Part shown: positions 43,651 to 55,054 of the stretch, one piece after another
Layout: the number at the start of each line of letters is the position of its first letter
Position numbering within the stretch: position 1 is the stretch's first letter
Notes under the pieces: model-generated
What the model was told of the DNA's origin: nothing
Databases searched by the model: none
What the model saw: only the letters and a program-made list of their open reading frames with translations
NCBI GenBank assembly: GCA_016845065.1
Contig: JAERTG010000050.1
Location: 62,001-126,000, forward strand
Origin: Fidelibacterota bacterium
Lineage (GTDB): Bacteria > Fidelibacterota > UBA8477 > JABMPR01
Direction of reading: 5' to 3'
Length of the DNA stretch: 64,000 bases
Made by a program: the position numbers and the translations under genes

Positions 43651-43929
43651 TTAATAATAGCATACATTAGTTGAGCTGGTCTCCAAAGCCTTTACCAGTA
43701 CGATATTGGGAGAAGTAATTGTGATTTGCAGTTGAGCTCGTTTGAGTATAATTATCAAACGATTCTGTGTATCTATTTCCAGATAATCAATGTATTGATT
43801 GTCAGAGAATTGAAACGTTTGCTGAATTGATGGTCTCAATTGAATGTCTTCCCAATTTTGATAAGACGGACTCTTTTGGTTGAGAAACAATGCGTAAAAC
43901 ATTGTGGCCTCAAACATTTGCATAGTCAA
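43651..43929 (-). CDS. Possible small hypothetical protein
   Basis: A 92-residue frame in the 411-base space between the divergent MerR and transporter genes. The composition is protein-like (YLEIDTQNRLIIILKRAQLQ then TITSPNIVLVKALE) with no membrane segment and only one Cys, but no family is recognised and no clear ribosome site is seen. It partly overlaps the N-terminal region of an alternative long form of the + strand transporter. The rest of this gap has only A/T-rich sequence and an inverted repeat CATAGT..ACTATG at 43621-43645. Confidence 0.3.
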   Translation of the reverse strand: MTMQMFEATMFYALFLNQKSPSYQNWEDIQLRPSIQQTFQFSDNQYIDYLEIDTQNRLIIILKRAQLQITITSPNIVLVKALETSSTNVCYY

Positions 43930-43962
43930 AAGACAGAACTACGCTATTTTCTCCCCGTGAAA

Positions 43963-44859
43963 ATGAAAGACTATATCGTACCATTCTTATACCTTACTCT
44001 TGTTCTGATCTGGGGTAGCACCTGGATTGCCATTAAAGTGAGTGTTGGTGATACACCCTTCCTCATGGCTTCGATCCGTTTCTTTCTAGCGGGTCTGGTC
44101 CTGGTTCTCTTTCAGAAATGGCGCAAGCAGTCAATTTTGCCAAAACGTGAGCATAGACACGTCATTCTTGCACTTGGGATTGGTAATTTCTTTTTTGGAT
44201 ATGGTCTGACATACTGGGGGATGCAATTTGTTGATAGTAATATCACATCAATCCTCTGGGCTACCCTACCCGTGATGATAGCAATATTCGCACATCGTAT
44301 GCTGAAGAATGAAAAGATTAGTGCCTCTAGCATTTTTAGTCTGGTTGGCTCCATTATTGGTACCCTTTTTATTTTTGACCTGCGAGGGGCAGACTTTGAT
44401 CCTCAGGCGGCGCAGGGTATGGTGGTTATATTGTTATCGATATTTTCTGCAGCCTATCCCAACGTGTTATTCAAAAGAGATGGGAGTAATCTCGATCCCG
44501 TCGCAGCAAACGCCTCTGCAATGCTCATTGGGGCAACTCTGCTGCTTATAACAGGTCTTTTTGTCGAGTCCTGGAAGCAGGTGGAATTAAGTGAAGTTAC
44601 CATAGGAGCTACTGTATATCTTGCCATTTTTGGTTCTGCTATTGGATTTACAATGTATTTCTGGTTGGTAAATAGGGTTACAATAGTAAAAATGAGCTAC
44701 ACGACTTTCCTCATTCCAATTTTGGCAAGTATATGGGGCTGGGCACTTCTGGGTGAAGCACTGTCAAGATCTGCCCTGACAGGTGCCACGATAATTATCC
44801 TTTCAGTTTCCCTGCCTGAAGTATTGCGTAAAAAGAAAATCAATTCTAATGCAGAATGA
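43963..44859 (+). CDS. EamA/DMT-superfamily transporter
   Basis: A 298-residue inner-membrane permease with about ten helices in two EamA repeats. The first repeat opens LYLTLVLIWGSTWIAIKVSVG, and the second ends SYTTFLIPILASIWGWALLGE, both typical. I chose ATG 43963 (GTG 43957 is possible) instead of a frame reaching back to 43840, because the family starts at the first helix. The substrate is unknown; amino acids or metabolites are exported by relatives. Confidence 0.88.
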   Translation: MKDYIVPFLYLTLVLIWGSTWIAIKVSVGDTPFLMASIRFFLAGLVLVLFQKWRKQSILPKREHRHVILALGIGNFFFGYGLTYWGMQFVDSNITSILWATLPVMIAIFAHRMLKNEKISASSIFSLVGSIIGTLFIFDLRGADFDPQAAQGMVVILLSIFSAAYPNVLFKRDGSNLDPVAANASAMLIGATLLLITGLFVESWKQVELSEVTIGATVYLAIFGSAIGFTMYFWLVNRVTIVKMSYTTFLIPILASIWGWALLGEALSRSALTGATIIILSVSLPEVLRKKKINSNAE

Positions 44860-44948
44860 CGTTCAGCAACACGTTGTTTTTAGGATACAGGCCTACTATA
44901 TTGAAAGCCTGAACATAATTACTAGAGGTCTTTAAAAAACAGTATCTT

Positions 44949-45710
44949 ATGGCAAAAATTATAGCCATCGTGAATCAAAAGGGGGGTGTGGGGAAAACAA
45001 CAACATCAGTAAACCTGGCTGCAGGTTTAGCTGTGACTGAGAAAAAGACCCTACTCATCGATTTGGACCCCCAGGCAAATTCTACAGCTGGTCTTGGACA
45101 CCCCGTGCGAGTGGATGGCCAAAGCATTTATCAAGTGTTACTTAGTCAGGCAACACTTCCTGATATCATGCATAAGAGTGATTTGCCCTTCCTGGATCTC
45201 GTGCCATCCAGTCCATCACTGGTCGGCGCAGAGGTAGAATTGGTTTCGGCAATTGCCCGTGAACGCATTCTGAAAGATGCCATTGCAGTAGTTGAGGAGA
45301 ATTATGATTTCATTATTATTGATTGTCCACCTTCACTTGGTCTTCTCACCTTAAATGCACTCACTGCAGCGCACTCAATTCTGATTCCAATTCAATGTGA
45401 ATATTATGCGCTTGAAGGTCTGGGACAGTTATTGAATACAGTTAGACGGGTTCAAAAAACTATTAACAAGGCCCTGGTTATTGAAGGGGTTCTTATGACT
45501 ATGTATGATAGTCGACTCAATTTGAGCAAGCAGGTCGTTGAAGAGGTGAAATCATATTTTAAGGAAAGGGTTTACAAGACTTACATAAACAGAAATGTAC
45601 GCCTGAGTGAATCGCCAAGCTATGGAAAACCTATCATGCTTTATGATGCCAATTCTGTTGGAGCTGCCAATTATATGAATCTGGTAGAAGAGGTGCTTGA
45701 AAATGCCTGA
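44949..45710 (+). CDS. parA: Chromosome partitioning ATPase ParA/Soj
   Basis: A 253-residue ATPase of the chromosomal type. Deviant Walker A is [19 protein letters not shown] near residues 8-26; [13 protein letters not shown] and [10 protein letters not shown]-like [16 protein letters not shown] are the other motifs. It has no N-terminal DNA-binding extension, as in Soj. It overlaps parB by 8 bases. Confidence 0.96.
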   Translation: MAKIIAIVNQKGGVGKTTTSVNLAAGLAVTEKKTLLIDLDPQANSTAGLGHPVRVDGQSIYQVLLSQATLPDIMHKSDLPFLDLVPSSPSLVGAEVELVSAIARERILKDAIAVVEENYDFIIIDCPPSLGLLTLNALTAAHSILIPIQCEYYALEGLGQLLNTVRRVQKTINKALVIEGVLMTMYDSRLNLSKQVVEEVKSYFKERVYKTYINRNVRLSESPSYGKPIMLYDANSVGAANYMNLVEEVLENA

Positions 45711-46590
45711 AGTCCCTAAAAGGCTGGGTCGGGGATTGGATGCAATCTTGGATTCCCTCGGTGCCCCGGAGGAATCATCCATTTCCTCACTTTCAGTTTC
45801 CCCTCATGATATACGGCCAAATCCTTTTCAGCCCCGTAAGGATTTTGATTCAGAAAAAGCAGTCCAGGCATTTGATGATCTCAAAGCATCAATCAAAGCC
45901 AAAGGTTTGATACAGCCTATTACCGTTCGTGAAGTCAATGGCGAATATGAACTCATTGCCGGGGAAAGACGGTTGAGAGCGTGTCAAGAGCTGGGTTTAG
46001 AAACCATTCCAATTCACATTCTCACTGTCGATAAAGACGTGGATATGATGGAAATGGCTCTCATCGAAAATTTACAGAGAGACAACCTGAATCCCCTTGA
46101 AGAGGCTGACGCCTATGCGCTTCTATCCGATAAGTACGATCTTTCCCACGAGGAAATAGCTGGGAATATCGGCAAGAGTAGAGCGGCTGTAACCAATGCT
46201 ATGCGACTATTGAAATTGCCTGCAGAAATAAAAATAGCCCTGAAAAACCTGGTAATTTCAGCTGGTCACGCCAGGGCACTCCTGGGACTTGATTCAGAAA
46301 AAGAAATGATTCACATTTTCCAACAGATTCGCAGGAATAACATGAGTGTTCGCGAAACTGAGAATTATGTCAAAAAGCTCAAGGAAAAGAGCCCTGTTAC
46401 TGCGAAAAAGAAAAAAACTCCCCCCAAAAAGTCAGTATTTATCACGCGCAGTGAAGAAGCCCTTATGACGGTTCTGGGAACCCGGGTTCAGATAAAAGCC
46501 GGTCCTAAGAAGGGCCTTATTGAAGTTGAGTATTTTGGTGATGAGGATCTCGAGCGGTTACTTGAATTATTCGAGTCCATGAAAAAATAG
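45703..46590 (+). CDS. parB: Chromosome partitioning protein ParB/Spo0J
   Basis: A 295-residue CTP-dependent DNA clamp that loads at parS sites. ATG 45703 lies inside the parA end. The N-terminus [15 protein letters not shown] recruits ParA; the ParB domain has [27 protein letters not shown] and [18 protein letters not shown] (CTP-binding boxes), then the helix-turn-helix [20 protein letters not shown]. The C-terminal dimer domain follows a Lys-rich linker. No parS-like sequence was found in the window. Confidence 0.96.
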   Translation: MPEVPKRLGRGLDAILDSLGAPEESSISSLSVSPHDIRPNPFQPRKDFDSEKAVQAFDDLKASIKAKGLIQPITVREVNGEYELIAGERRLRACQELGLETIPIHILTVDKDVDMMEMALIENLQRDNLNPLEEADAYALLSDKYDLSHEEIAGNIGKSRAAVTNAMRLLKLPAEIKIALKNLVISAGHARALLGLDSEKEMIHIFQQIRRNNMSVRETENYVKKLKEKSPVTAKKKKTPPKKSVFITRSEEALMTVLGTRVQIKAGPKKGLIEVEYFGDEDLERLLELFESMKK

Positions 46591-46643
46591 CATTCTGTAT
46601 CCGGAACAATCCCCACTAACAGGAATAGATAGAAACAGAAATC

Positions 46644-47441
46644 ATGAAGCACGAAAAATATACCATACTCATCCTACCAGATAATGAAACCAATGGTCGA
46701 TCCTATTCGATTACTGCGGCAGCCGTCAATATTTTAAAACTGTTCATTTTCGGATTCCTTGTAACAATCATTCTCTTCTCCACGTATTACCTACCTAAGG
46801 CTTTAGAATATCGGGATATCAAGCTGGAGAATGAATATCTACTCAGTGAGCGCCAGGAAGTCGCTGGCTTGTTGAAAAATGCCAAACGTATAGAGGAGAT
46901 TAATCATTTCATCGAAAGTACTCTGGGAAGCCATTATAATTTGAGCGTAGATGGAGGGGATAGTGTTGCCTTAGAGGACAATTGGGAGCTTTCACCTTTT
47001 GAAACCATGGGTTTACTGGATGACTTACCTACCTACTTACCCATCAAAGGATTTGTGAATAGAGGATTCCAGGTCAGGGAAGGACTCTTTAGCCAGGATC
47101 ATCTCGGATTAGATCTGTCCTCCATCGAGGACCGGGTTGTAAAGGCTGCTGGCCGTGGGTATGTCATTTTCTCAGACTGGACATATCGCTTTGGGAATAC
47201 AATTATAATTGATCATGGGAATGGTTATCTCACTGTGTATGGCCACAATGAGCAAAATCTGGTAACTCAAAGGCAAGTTGTCGATCGTGCAGAACCCATC
47301 GCAATCATGGGCAATACAGGGATATCTGAAGGTGCCCATCTTCATCTTGAAATCTGGCATGAAGGCGTGCCACTCGATCCTGCAACATTTATCACCGAGC
47401 TAAATGAAACAAGCGCTCCAGCAGTTGAGAAGGAATATTAG
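46644..47441 (+). CDS. M23 metallopeptidase, membrane-anchored
   Basis: A 265-residue cell-wall endopeptidase of LytM type. One N-terminal membrane segment (about 32-52, LFIFGFLVTIILFSTYYLP) and a short coiled coil (60-95) precede the catalytic domain from about 150. Zinc ligands: DHLGLDLSS (HxGxD) and AHLHLEIWHEG (HxH). All active residues are present, so it should be a real peptidase rather than a degenerate activator. The bactofilin gene starts 2 bases later; M23-bactofilin pairs shape cells in several bacteria. Confidence 0.9.
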   Translation: MKHEKYTILILPDNETNGRSYSITAAAVNILKLFIFGFLVTIILFSTYYLPKALEYRDIKLENEYLLSERQEVAGLLKNAKRIEEINHFIESTLGSHYNLSVDGGDSVALEDNWELSPFETMGLLDDLPTYLPIKGFVNRGFQVREGLFSQDHLGLDLSSIEDRVVKAAGRGYVIFSDWTYRFGNTIIIDHGNGYLTVYGHNEQNLVTQRQVVDRAEPIAIMGNTGISEGAHLHLEIWHEGVPLDPATFITELNETSAPAVEKEY

Positions 47442-47442
47442 A

Positions 47443-47820
47443 ATGGCCAACCGTATACATCGTATTGAAACTATAGTCGGGCGCGGAACTCACATATCCG
47501 GAGATATGAATATCAATGGCAGTGCACACATAAACGGAACGGTAGATGGGAGTATTGCGGCTTCAGGTTTTGTCACGGTTTCCGAATCAGGTGTGGTCAA
47601 AGGGGGTATCAAAGGGGAGTACGCCATCATTGGAGGTATTGTTGGGGGCAATATCGAAGTGAAGGGCAAGGTTGCTCTGGGAAAGGCCGGACGGCTGAAG
47701 GGTGATGTGATTGCCACCAGACTCATCATTGAGGACGGTGCTGTGTTCCACGGTCGCAGTTCCATGGTCCCGGAAACCTCCAGTTCTGATGAATTTGAAG
47801 CCCTTGACGAAGAGATGTAG
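47443..47820 (+). CDS. Bactofilin
   Basis: A 125-residue cytoskeletal protein. The beta-helix core has the repeating hydrophobic/Gly pattern RGTHISGDMNINGSAHINGT, VTVSESGVVKGGIKGEYAII, VKGKVALGKAGRLKGD. The short disordered end is rich in Ser and Glu. ATG 47443 is taken as start; the frame is open upstream but overlaps the peptidase gene. It polymerises without nucleotide and probably positions the M23 peptidase. Confidence 0.9.
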   Translation: MANRIHRIETIVGRGTHISGDMNINGSAHINGTVDGSIAASGFVTVSESGVVKGGIKGEYAIIGGIVGGNIEVKGKVALGKAGRLKGDVIATRLIIEDGAVFHGRSSMVPETSSSDEFEALDEEM

Positions 47821-47826
47821 AAGCAC

Positions 47827-48030
47827 TTGAAACCTGGCGGTACTGGCAAATATATGGCGGCGGCCTCTACAATGACTGGGAGTGTGTTGGGTCTTGGCGC
47901 AATCGGATATTTTATCGATGAAAAATTTGGATGGCCTCAGTATGGTGTCCTCACTGGAGCACTATTAGGGGTAATTATTGGAATGTATGAGCTCTACAAG
48001 AGCCTCTATATGAAAAATGGAGATCAATGA
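47827..48030 (+). CDS. atpZ: AtpZ-type F0 accessory protein
   Basis: A 67-residue membrane protein with two helices (MTGSVLGLGAIGYFIDEKFG and YGVLTGALLGVIIGMYELYK). Short GxxxG-rich proteins of this kind (ATPase_gene1/AtpZ) open atp operons and with AtpI help assemble F0 or carry Mg/Ca. The start is TTG at 47827. Its end overlaps the next gene by 4 bases. Confidence 0.78.
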   Translation: MKPGGTGKYMAAASTMTGSVLGLGAIGYFIDEKFGWPQYGVLTGALLGVIIGMYELYKSLYMKNGDQ

Positions 48031-48419
48031 AAGCCTGGCAGATATTAGGCGTTTCAGCACTGATTTTTAACGGTTTAGCATCTCTCGCTTTGACCCTTGT
48101 CGGTCGAGTCGAATTGATAAAATCTGTCCTGGCTGGCGCAATCATTCCTGTCCTTATAAGTGGAGGTCTTTTGCTATGGGCAGAATATTCAAAAACAAAT
48201 GACGCTCAAAACCTTCAAAAAATCAATATTATAGGCTTTTTCTTCAAGGTTATTCTGCTGGGGGTATGGTCAGCTATCCTCGTGAAAGCAGGGACTTTAG
48301 ATAACATGACATTTATTGTAACATTAGTTATAAACTTTCTTGCGTGGCATGGGGTCGAAGCTTATTATTGGCCGCTTTTTATGGCAAGAAGCGCACAAAA
48401 ATTAGGGGAGAATTCTTGA
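48027..48419 (+). CDS. AtpI-like membrane protein
   Basis: A 130-residue protein with four membrane segments (ILGVSALIFNGLASLALTLVG, SVLAGAIIPVLISGGLLL, IIGFFFKVILLGVWSAILV, MTFIVTLVINFLAWHGVEAYY). Position between atpZ and atpB and the four-helix layout fit the ATP synthase I/AtpI role in c-ring assembly; the sequence itself is divergent. It overlaps atpB by one base (TGATG). Confidence 0.6.
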   Translation: MKAWQILGVSALIFNGLASLALTLVGRVELIKSVLAGAIIPVLISGGLLLWAEYSKTNDAQNLQKINIIGFFFKVILLGVWSAILVKAGTLDNMTFIVTLVINFLAWHGVEAYYWPLFMARSAQKLGENS

Positions 48420-49237
48420 TGGCTGCACCTGGCCACGGAACCAGCAACAATATTGGGGATAAAATCATTGAGCATGTCGCGAACAGCGATGTAATGATTC
48501 ATTTTGAACTGTTTGGCGTTGATCTATCAATTACCAAACATGTTATCATGCTATGGATCGCTGCTGGTTTGCTTGTTACTGCCGCCCTGTATGCTACCCG
48601 AAAATATCGTAAGGAAGATCGTCCAGTTCCCAGTGGCTTTTCAAACGCCTTCGAATTTGTCGTCGATTTTGTCCGAACAGGAATTCTCATTCCAACAATT
48701 GGGAAGAATCATGTATTGAAATGGGGACCTCTAGTGATGTCCTTTTTCTTTCTTATACTGACAATGAACTTCCTCGGTCTCGTGCCTTTCTTTAACTATA
48801 TCAATCATGGTCATGGTGGTACTACTGCAACAGGGAATATTAATGTGACCGCCTCGCTGGCTCTGATCACATTCATCGCCATTATCATTGCTGGAATTCT
48901 GGAGCACGGTTTCTTTAAGCATTGGAAAAATTTGGTCCCAGGTGGTTTACCCAAGGCAGTTTACATCATTCTGATACCCATCGAAATTTTAAGTATGTTT
49001 GTGAGACCCTTTGCATTAACCATGCGACTGGCCGCCAACATGACTGCTGGACATATTGCCATGCTGGCTATCTTTGCACCAATATTTTTACTTCATAACG
49101 CATATGTAGGTGTTGCTTCAGTAGCCTTGAATGTAGGTATTACCTTTTTAGAGATTATCGTGAGTATTGTTCAGGCCTATGTGTTTACACTGCTTTCCTC
49201 AGTGTTCATTGGCCAGTCCATACATGCAGATCATTAA
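48419..49237 (+). CDS. atpB: ATP synthase F0 subunit a
   Basis: A 272-residue membrane subunit forming the ion half-channels. The essential Arg lies in RPFALTMRLAANMTAGHIAM; the last helix is FLEIIVSIVQAYVFTLLSSVFI. ATG 48419 overlaps the preceding stop, so the longer frame from 48344 is rejected. A His-rich insertion (YINHGHGGTTATGN) lies in the loop near residue 125. Confidence 0.95.
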   Translation: MAAPGHGTSNNIGDKIIEHVANSDVMIHFELFGVDLSITKHVIMLWIAAGLLVTAALYATRKYRKEDRPVPSGFSNAFEFVVDFVRTGILIPTIGKNHVLKWGPLVMSFFFLILTMNFLGLVPFFNYINHGHGGTTATGNINVTASLALITFIAIIIAGILEHGFFKHWKNLVPGGLPKAVYIILIPIEILSMFVRPFALTMRLAANMTAGHIAMLAIFAPIFLLHNAYVGVASVALNVGITFLEIIVSIVQAYVFTLLSSVFIGQSIHADH

Positions 49238-49375
49238 TAGATTTGATCTTTTACAATCAAAATAATAAAACTTCTATCAGCTATGCTCTGATTACACTTA
49301 CTCAGTTCAGGGATAAGAGACATGTTTGTTGTAGCGAGATAGCGTCGATAGAAACACACAACAAGGAGTTATAAA

Positions 49376-49594
49376 ATGGAATTTGCTTATCTAGGTGCCG
49401 CAATTGGTGCAGGTATGATCGTTATTGGCGCTGGCCTGGGAATCGGAAAATTGGCTGCAGCCGCAGCTGCAGGAATTGCACGTCAGCCAGAAGCCGCTGC
49501 TAGCATTACTGGTGCAGTAAACTTGCCACTCTTCCTGCTTGAAGGTGTTGCAATTATTGGTGAGGTTGTAGCTCTCCTCATCGCTCTGAAATAA
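49376..49594 (+). CDS. atpE: ATP synthase F0 subunit c
   Basis: A 72-residue two-helix ring subunit. The polar loop is ARQPEA (35-40). The ion-carrying Glu56 is in LPLFLLEGVAIIGEVV; no Ser/Thr follows it as in Na+ rings, so H+ coupling is likely. A second Glu at 63, two turns along the same helix, is unusual. The helix 1 Gly motif (GAAIGAGMIVIGAGLGIG) is normal. A strong AAGGAG site and a 138-base leader set it apart for high expression. Confidence 0.96.
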   Translation: MEFAYLGAAIGAGMIVIGAGLGIGKLAAAAAAGIARQPEAAASITGAVNLPLFLLEGVAIIGEVVALLIALK

Positions 49595-49625
49595 GAAAGC
49601 CTGAAAACTCTCCTTCGGAGGAACT

Positions 49626-50120
49626 ATGGAAAACCTGCTACGGTTTGACACAGGCTTAATGATTTGGACCTGGATCACCTTCATTAGTGTGTTGGTGATC
49701 CTGGGGACCAAAGCCTGGAAACCCATGATCAAGGCCTTGGAAAATCGCGAAAACTTCATTCGTGAATCCCTTGAGGAAGCTGAAGCAGCTCGTAAAGAAG
49801 CTGATAAAGTTGCAGAAGAGTATGAAGCGATGGTAGCCAAAGCCAGACATGAAGCCCAAAATATTGTGGCCGCTGGTAAGGAAACTGCAGAGGGGATGAA
49901 AGCTGAGATTCTTAATGAAGCTCAGGACAAATCTGCAGGGATTCTTAAACAGGCTGAGGTTCAGATTGTCGCTGAACGTGAAAAGGCGATTGCTGAAATC
50001 CGTACTCAGATTGTAGATATATCAATGGCTGCTGCTGAAAAAATTATCGCAAAATCTCTCACTCCAGAAGACAACGAACGTCTAATTGATGACGCTCTCA
50101 AGGATTACGGAAAGAATTAA
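49626..50120 (+). CDS. atpF: ATP synthase F0 subunit b
   Basis: A 164-residue stator subunit: one N-terminal membrane helix (MIWTWITFISVLVILGTKAW) and a long charged coiled coil (40-150). A single b gene is present, with no b' copy. Its stop overlaps the atpH start by one base (TAATG). Confidence 0.94.
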   Translation: MENLLRFDTGLMIWTWITFISVLVILGTKAWKPMIKALENRENFIRESLEEAEAARKEADKVAEEYEAMVAKARHEAQNIVAAGKETAEGMKAEILNEAQDKSAGILKQAEVQIVAEREKAIAEIRTQIVDISMAAAEKIIAKSLTPEDNERLIDDALKDYGKN

Positions 50121-50656
50121 TGCGCACATCAGCAAAAAGTCGCCAGTACGCCAACCTGCTTTTAAATATTGCTGAAAAGAAGGATGCTCTTGAGTCAGTA
50201 TATCGCTCAATGAAAACTTTTTATAGCACATATCGCCAGGAACCGGCACTGAAGGCATTTTTAGCATCAACTAAGGTTGAAGCCGCCGATAAAATTCAAC
50301 TGCTTGGCAGAGTGTATTCTGACTTGCATCCCATCAATCAGGCTTTCATTGCCCAATTAGGTGAAGAAAGAGATATGAAATTGTTGGGAATGATCATGCA
50401 AAATCTGGAAACTGTTTTTTACTCAAGAAGTGATCAGGTGAAAGTGCATGCAGTCAGCACCACCAAATTATCAGATGCAACTATAGATCGAATTCGCCAG
50501 GCTGTTCAAACAGTCACATCCTCGAAAGCTGATTTTACAGCAGAATTAAATCAGGATATTCTGGGTGGTTTAACATTAAGAGTTGGCAATACTATTTTGG
50601 ATGCCTCCCTCTCCAGTAAACTAGCACGTATCAGACAAACACTGATTCAGTCCTAA
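50120..50656 (+). CDS. atpH: ATP synthase F1 subunit delta
   Basis: A 178-residue stator cap protein linking subunit b to the F1 head. The N-terminal helical bundle starts KSRQYANLLLNIAEKKDAL and the C-terminal family motif is QDILGGLTLRVGNTILDASL. It lies between atpF and atpA as usual. Confidence 0.94.
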   Translation: MRTSAKSRQYANLLLNIAEKKDALESVYRSMKTFYSTYRQEPALKAFLASTKVEAADKIQLLGRVYSDLHPINQAFIAQLGEERDMKLLGMIMQNLETVFYSRSDQVKVHAVSTTKLSDATIDRIRQAVQTVTSSKADFTAELNQDILGGLTLRVGNTILDASLSSKLARIRQTLIQS

Positions 50657-50671
50657 AGGAAAGACAAGAAT

Positions 50672-52207
50672 ATGACAGATATTCGAACAGACGAAATCAC
50701 AAAATTACTCCAGGATGAACTGGGCAAATTAGATCTTGCTATCGATGTAGCTGAGATCGGTGAAGTTATCATGGTTGGTGACGGAATTGCCCGAGTAAGT
50801 GGACTGGAAAATGTAATGGCTTCAGAGCTAATTGAGCTTCCCAATGGTGTTGTGGGTATGGCCATGAACCTTGAAGAAGACGAAGTTGGACTGGTTCTAT
50901 TTGGAAACACCTCTCTTGTGAAAGAGGGTGATCAGGCCAAGCGCACTGGAAAAGTTGTTTCCGTCGCAGTTGGTGATGCCGTGATCGGACGTGTGTTAAG
51001 TCCAATCGGTGTTGCAATGGACGGTAAGGGTGATATTAAGGCAGATGAGCTATATCCTGTTGAACGTAAAGCGCTGGGAGTATTGGCTAGAAGTCCAGTG
51101 AATGAGCCTTTGCAGACAGGAATCAAAGCTATTGATAGTATGATTCCCATCGGTCGTGGGCAACGTGAACTGATTATTGGTGATGGTCAGACTGGTAAAA
51201 CTGCTGTAGCTCTGGATACCATTGTAAATCAGAAATATACCCACAGCGCGGACACACCAGATGATCCGGTTTACTGTATTTATGTAGCGATTGGGCAGAA
51301 AGCCTCAACGGTAGCCCGAGTGGTTGCTGAGCTGGAAGCTCAGGGTGCCATGGAATACACAACTGTTGTGGCTGCGAATGCTTCTGATCCTGCACCTCTA
51401 CAATTTCTCGCACCCTACACTGGTGCATCGATTGGAGAATTTTTTCGTGATAAGGGTAAACATGCTCTCATCATCTATGATGATCTTTCGAAACATGCTG
51501 TTGCCTATCGTCAAATGTCCCTCCTGTTGAGAAGACCCCCGGGTCGCGAGGCTTATCCAGGAGATGTATTCTACCTTCATAGTCGTCTCTTGGAACGTGC
51601 TTCAAAACTGAACAAAGATTTAGGTGGAGGTTCGCTAACTGCGCTTCCCATCATTGAAACACAAATGGGTGACGTGTCTGCCTATATCCCAACCAATGTG
51701 ATCTCCATTACTGATGGACAGATTTTTCTGGAAACGGATCTATTCAATAGTGGACAGCGTCCTGCATTGAACGTAGGAATCTCAGTTTCCCGTGTTGGTG
51801 GAAATGCCCAAATCGGTGCCATGAAAAAGGTTGCAGGTGGTATGCGGCTTGATCTGGCACAATATCGCGAATTGGCCGCGTTTGCCCAGTTCGGATCTGA
51901 TCTGGATGCCGAAACTCAAAAACAGCTGACTCGTGGAAAAATTCTTTATGAAGTGTTGAAACAGAATCAGTTTGTTCCAATGGTTGTGGAAAAACAGATT
52001 GCCATTTTCTACGCAGCTGCCAATGGATTTCTGGATGAAGTAGATCCTGCCGATGTGCGTCGTTTTGAAAGGGAATTTCTGAATAACATGGATGCAACTA
52101 ATTCTGATCTTCTCAAAAAGATTGCTGCTGAAGGCAAACTGACAGATGAGATCGATGCTGGCTTGAATAAGGCAGTTTCTGACTTTGTTAAGGGGTTTGT
52201 AGCCTAA
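50672..52207 (+). CDS. atpA: ATP synthase F1 subunit alpha
   Basis: A 511-residue non-catalytic nucleotide-binding subunit. P-loop: [20 protein letters not shown] near 170; the signature [17 protein letters not shown] lies near 370. Length and all landmarks are normal. A GAAAGGA site precedes ATG. Confidence 0.97.
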   Translation: MTDIRTDEITKLLQDELGKLDLAIDVAEIGEVIMVGDGIARVSGLENVMASELIELPNGVVGMAMNLEEDEVGLVLFGNTSLVKEGDQAKRTGKVVSVAVGDAVIGRVLSPIGVAMDGKGDIKADELYPVERKALGVLARSPVNEPLQTGIKAIDSMIPIGRGQRELIIGDGQTGKTAVALDTIVNQKYTHSADTPDDPVYCIYVAIGQKASTVARVVAELEAQGAMEYTTVVAANASDPAPLQFLAPYTGASIGEFFRDKGKHALIIYDDLSKHAVAYRQMSLLLRRPPGREAYPGDVFYLHSRLLERASKLNKDLGGGSLTALPIIETQMGDVSAYIPTNVISITDGQIFLETDLFNSGQRPALNVGISVSRVGGNAQIGAMKKVAGGMRLDLAQYRELAAFAQFGSDLDAETQKQLTRGKILYEVLKQNQFVPMVVEKQIAIFYAAANGFLDEVDPADVRRFEREFLNNMDATNSDLLKKIAAEGKLTDEIDAGLNKAVSDFVKGFVA

Positions 52208-52215
52208 GGATCGCT

Positions 52216-54478
<2,263 letters not shown>

Positions 54479-54484
54479 TAGGAA

Positions 54485-54892
54485 ATGGCCGAAAAATTCC
54501 ATCTAGAGATCATCACACCAACTAAGGTGTATGACGAAGGTGAGGTAGATTATCTCCGCGCTCCCGGTGTAGATGGTGCATTTGGTGTCCTGGCCGGACA
54601 TACTGAGTCGATTATGGCGCTTGCCATTGGTGAAATTAAAGTAGTCAAGGGTTCTGTGGAGAAGACATATGCATCCGCCAAGGGTTTTGCAGAAATCACC
54701 AGAAATGGGGTACAGCTTCTGGTTGAATCAGCTGAACCACAGGAAGATATTGATCTGACCCGGGCCCAGGAAGCTTTTGATCGTGCCAAAGAACACCTAA
54801 ACCGGAAACAGGATGAGATGGAAGACGAGTTGAGAGCTCTGAGAGCTTTAGAGCGTTCTATGAATCGATTGAAGGTTGCTGAAAAGAAGTAA
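54485..54892 (+). CDS. atpC: ATP synthase F1 subunit epsilon
   Basis: A 135-residue rotor and regulatory subunit. The beta-sandwich starts FHLEIITPTKVYDEGEVDYL and has DGAFGVLAGHTESIMALAIG; the C-terminal helix pair (92-135) is complete, so it can act as the inhibitory arm. It lies 6 bases after atpD and closes the operon. Confidence 0.95.
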   Translation: MAEKFHLEIITPTKVYDEGEVDYLRAPGVDGAFGVLAGHTESIMALAIGEIKVVKGSVEKTYASAKGFAEITRNGVQLLVESAEPQEDIDLTRAQEAFDRAKEHLNRKQDEMEDELRALRALERSMNRLKVAEKK

Positions 54893-54913
54893 AACTTTCC
54901 ATCCAAACAATTA

Positions 54914-54966
54914 AATGCCTCGGCCCCTGAGTTTATTGAAGGATCCGGGGCATTATCATTTCTTCT
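54914..54966 (+). terminator. Probable terminator of the atp operon
   Basis: AATGCCTCGG (54914-54923) pairs with CCGGGGCATT (54945-54954) with one G-T pair across a 21-base loop that can partly fold. A T-rich tail (ATCATTTCTTCT) follows. Confidence 0.6.
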
Positions 54967-55054
54967 CTGTCTTCATGTTGATTCATGGATTCAGATTTAT
55001 TTAGGTCTTGTACCTATTCCATTTATTTTTCAATCCAGTTGAATCAAATTGTAG

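Noticed and set aside
44860-44948. Possible parS site upstream of parA (CAACACGTTG)
   Set aside because: It does not match TGTTTCACGTGAAACA and is not a true palindrome. No parS match was found by eye in the window.
46344-46362. GTTCGCGAAAC inside parB as a parS-like site
   Set aside because: The core is TTCGCGAA rather than TCACGTGA, and it is four bases short of the parS pattern.
47490-47849. Minus-strand frame of 119 codons opposite bactofilin
   Set aside because: It lies entirely opposite a recognised conserved gene and its translation has no family features.
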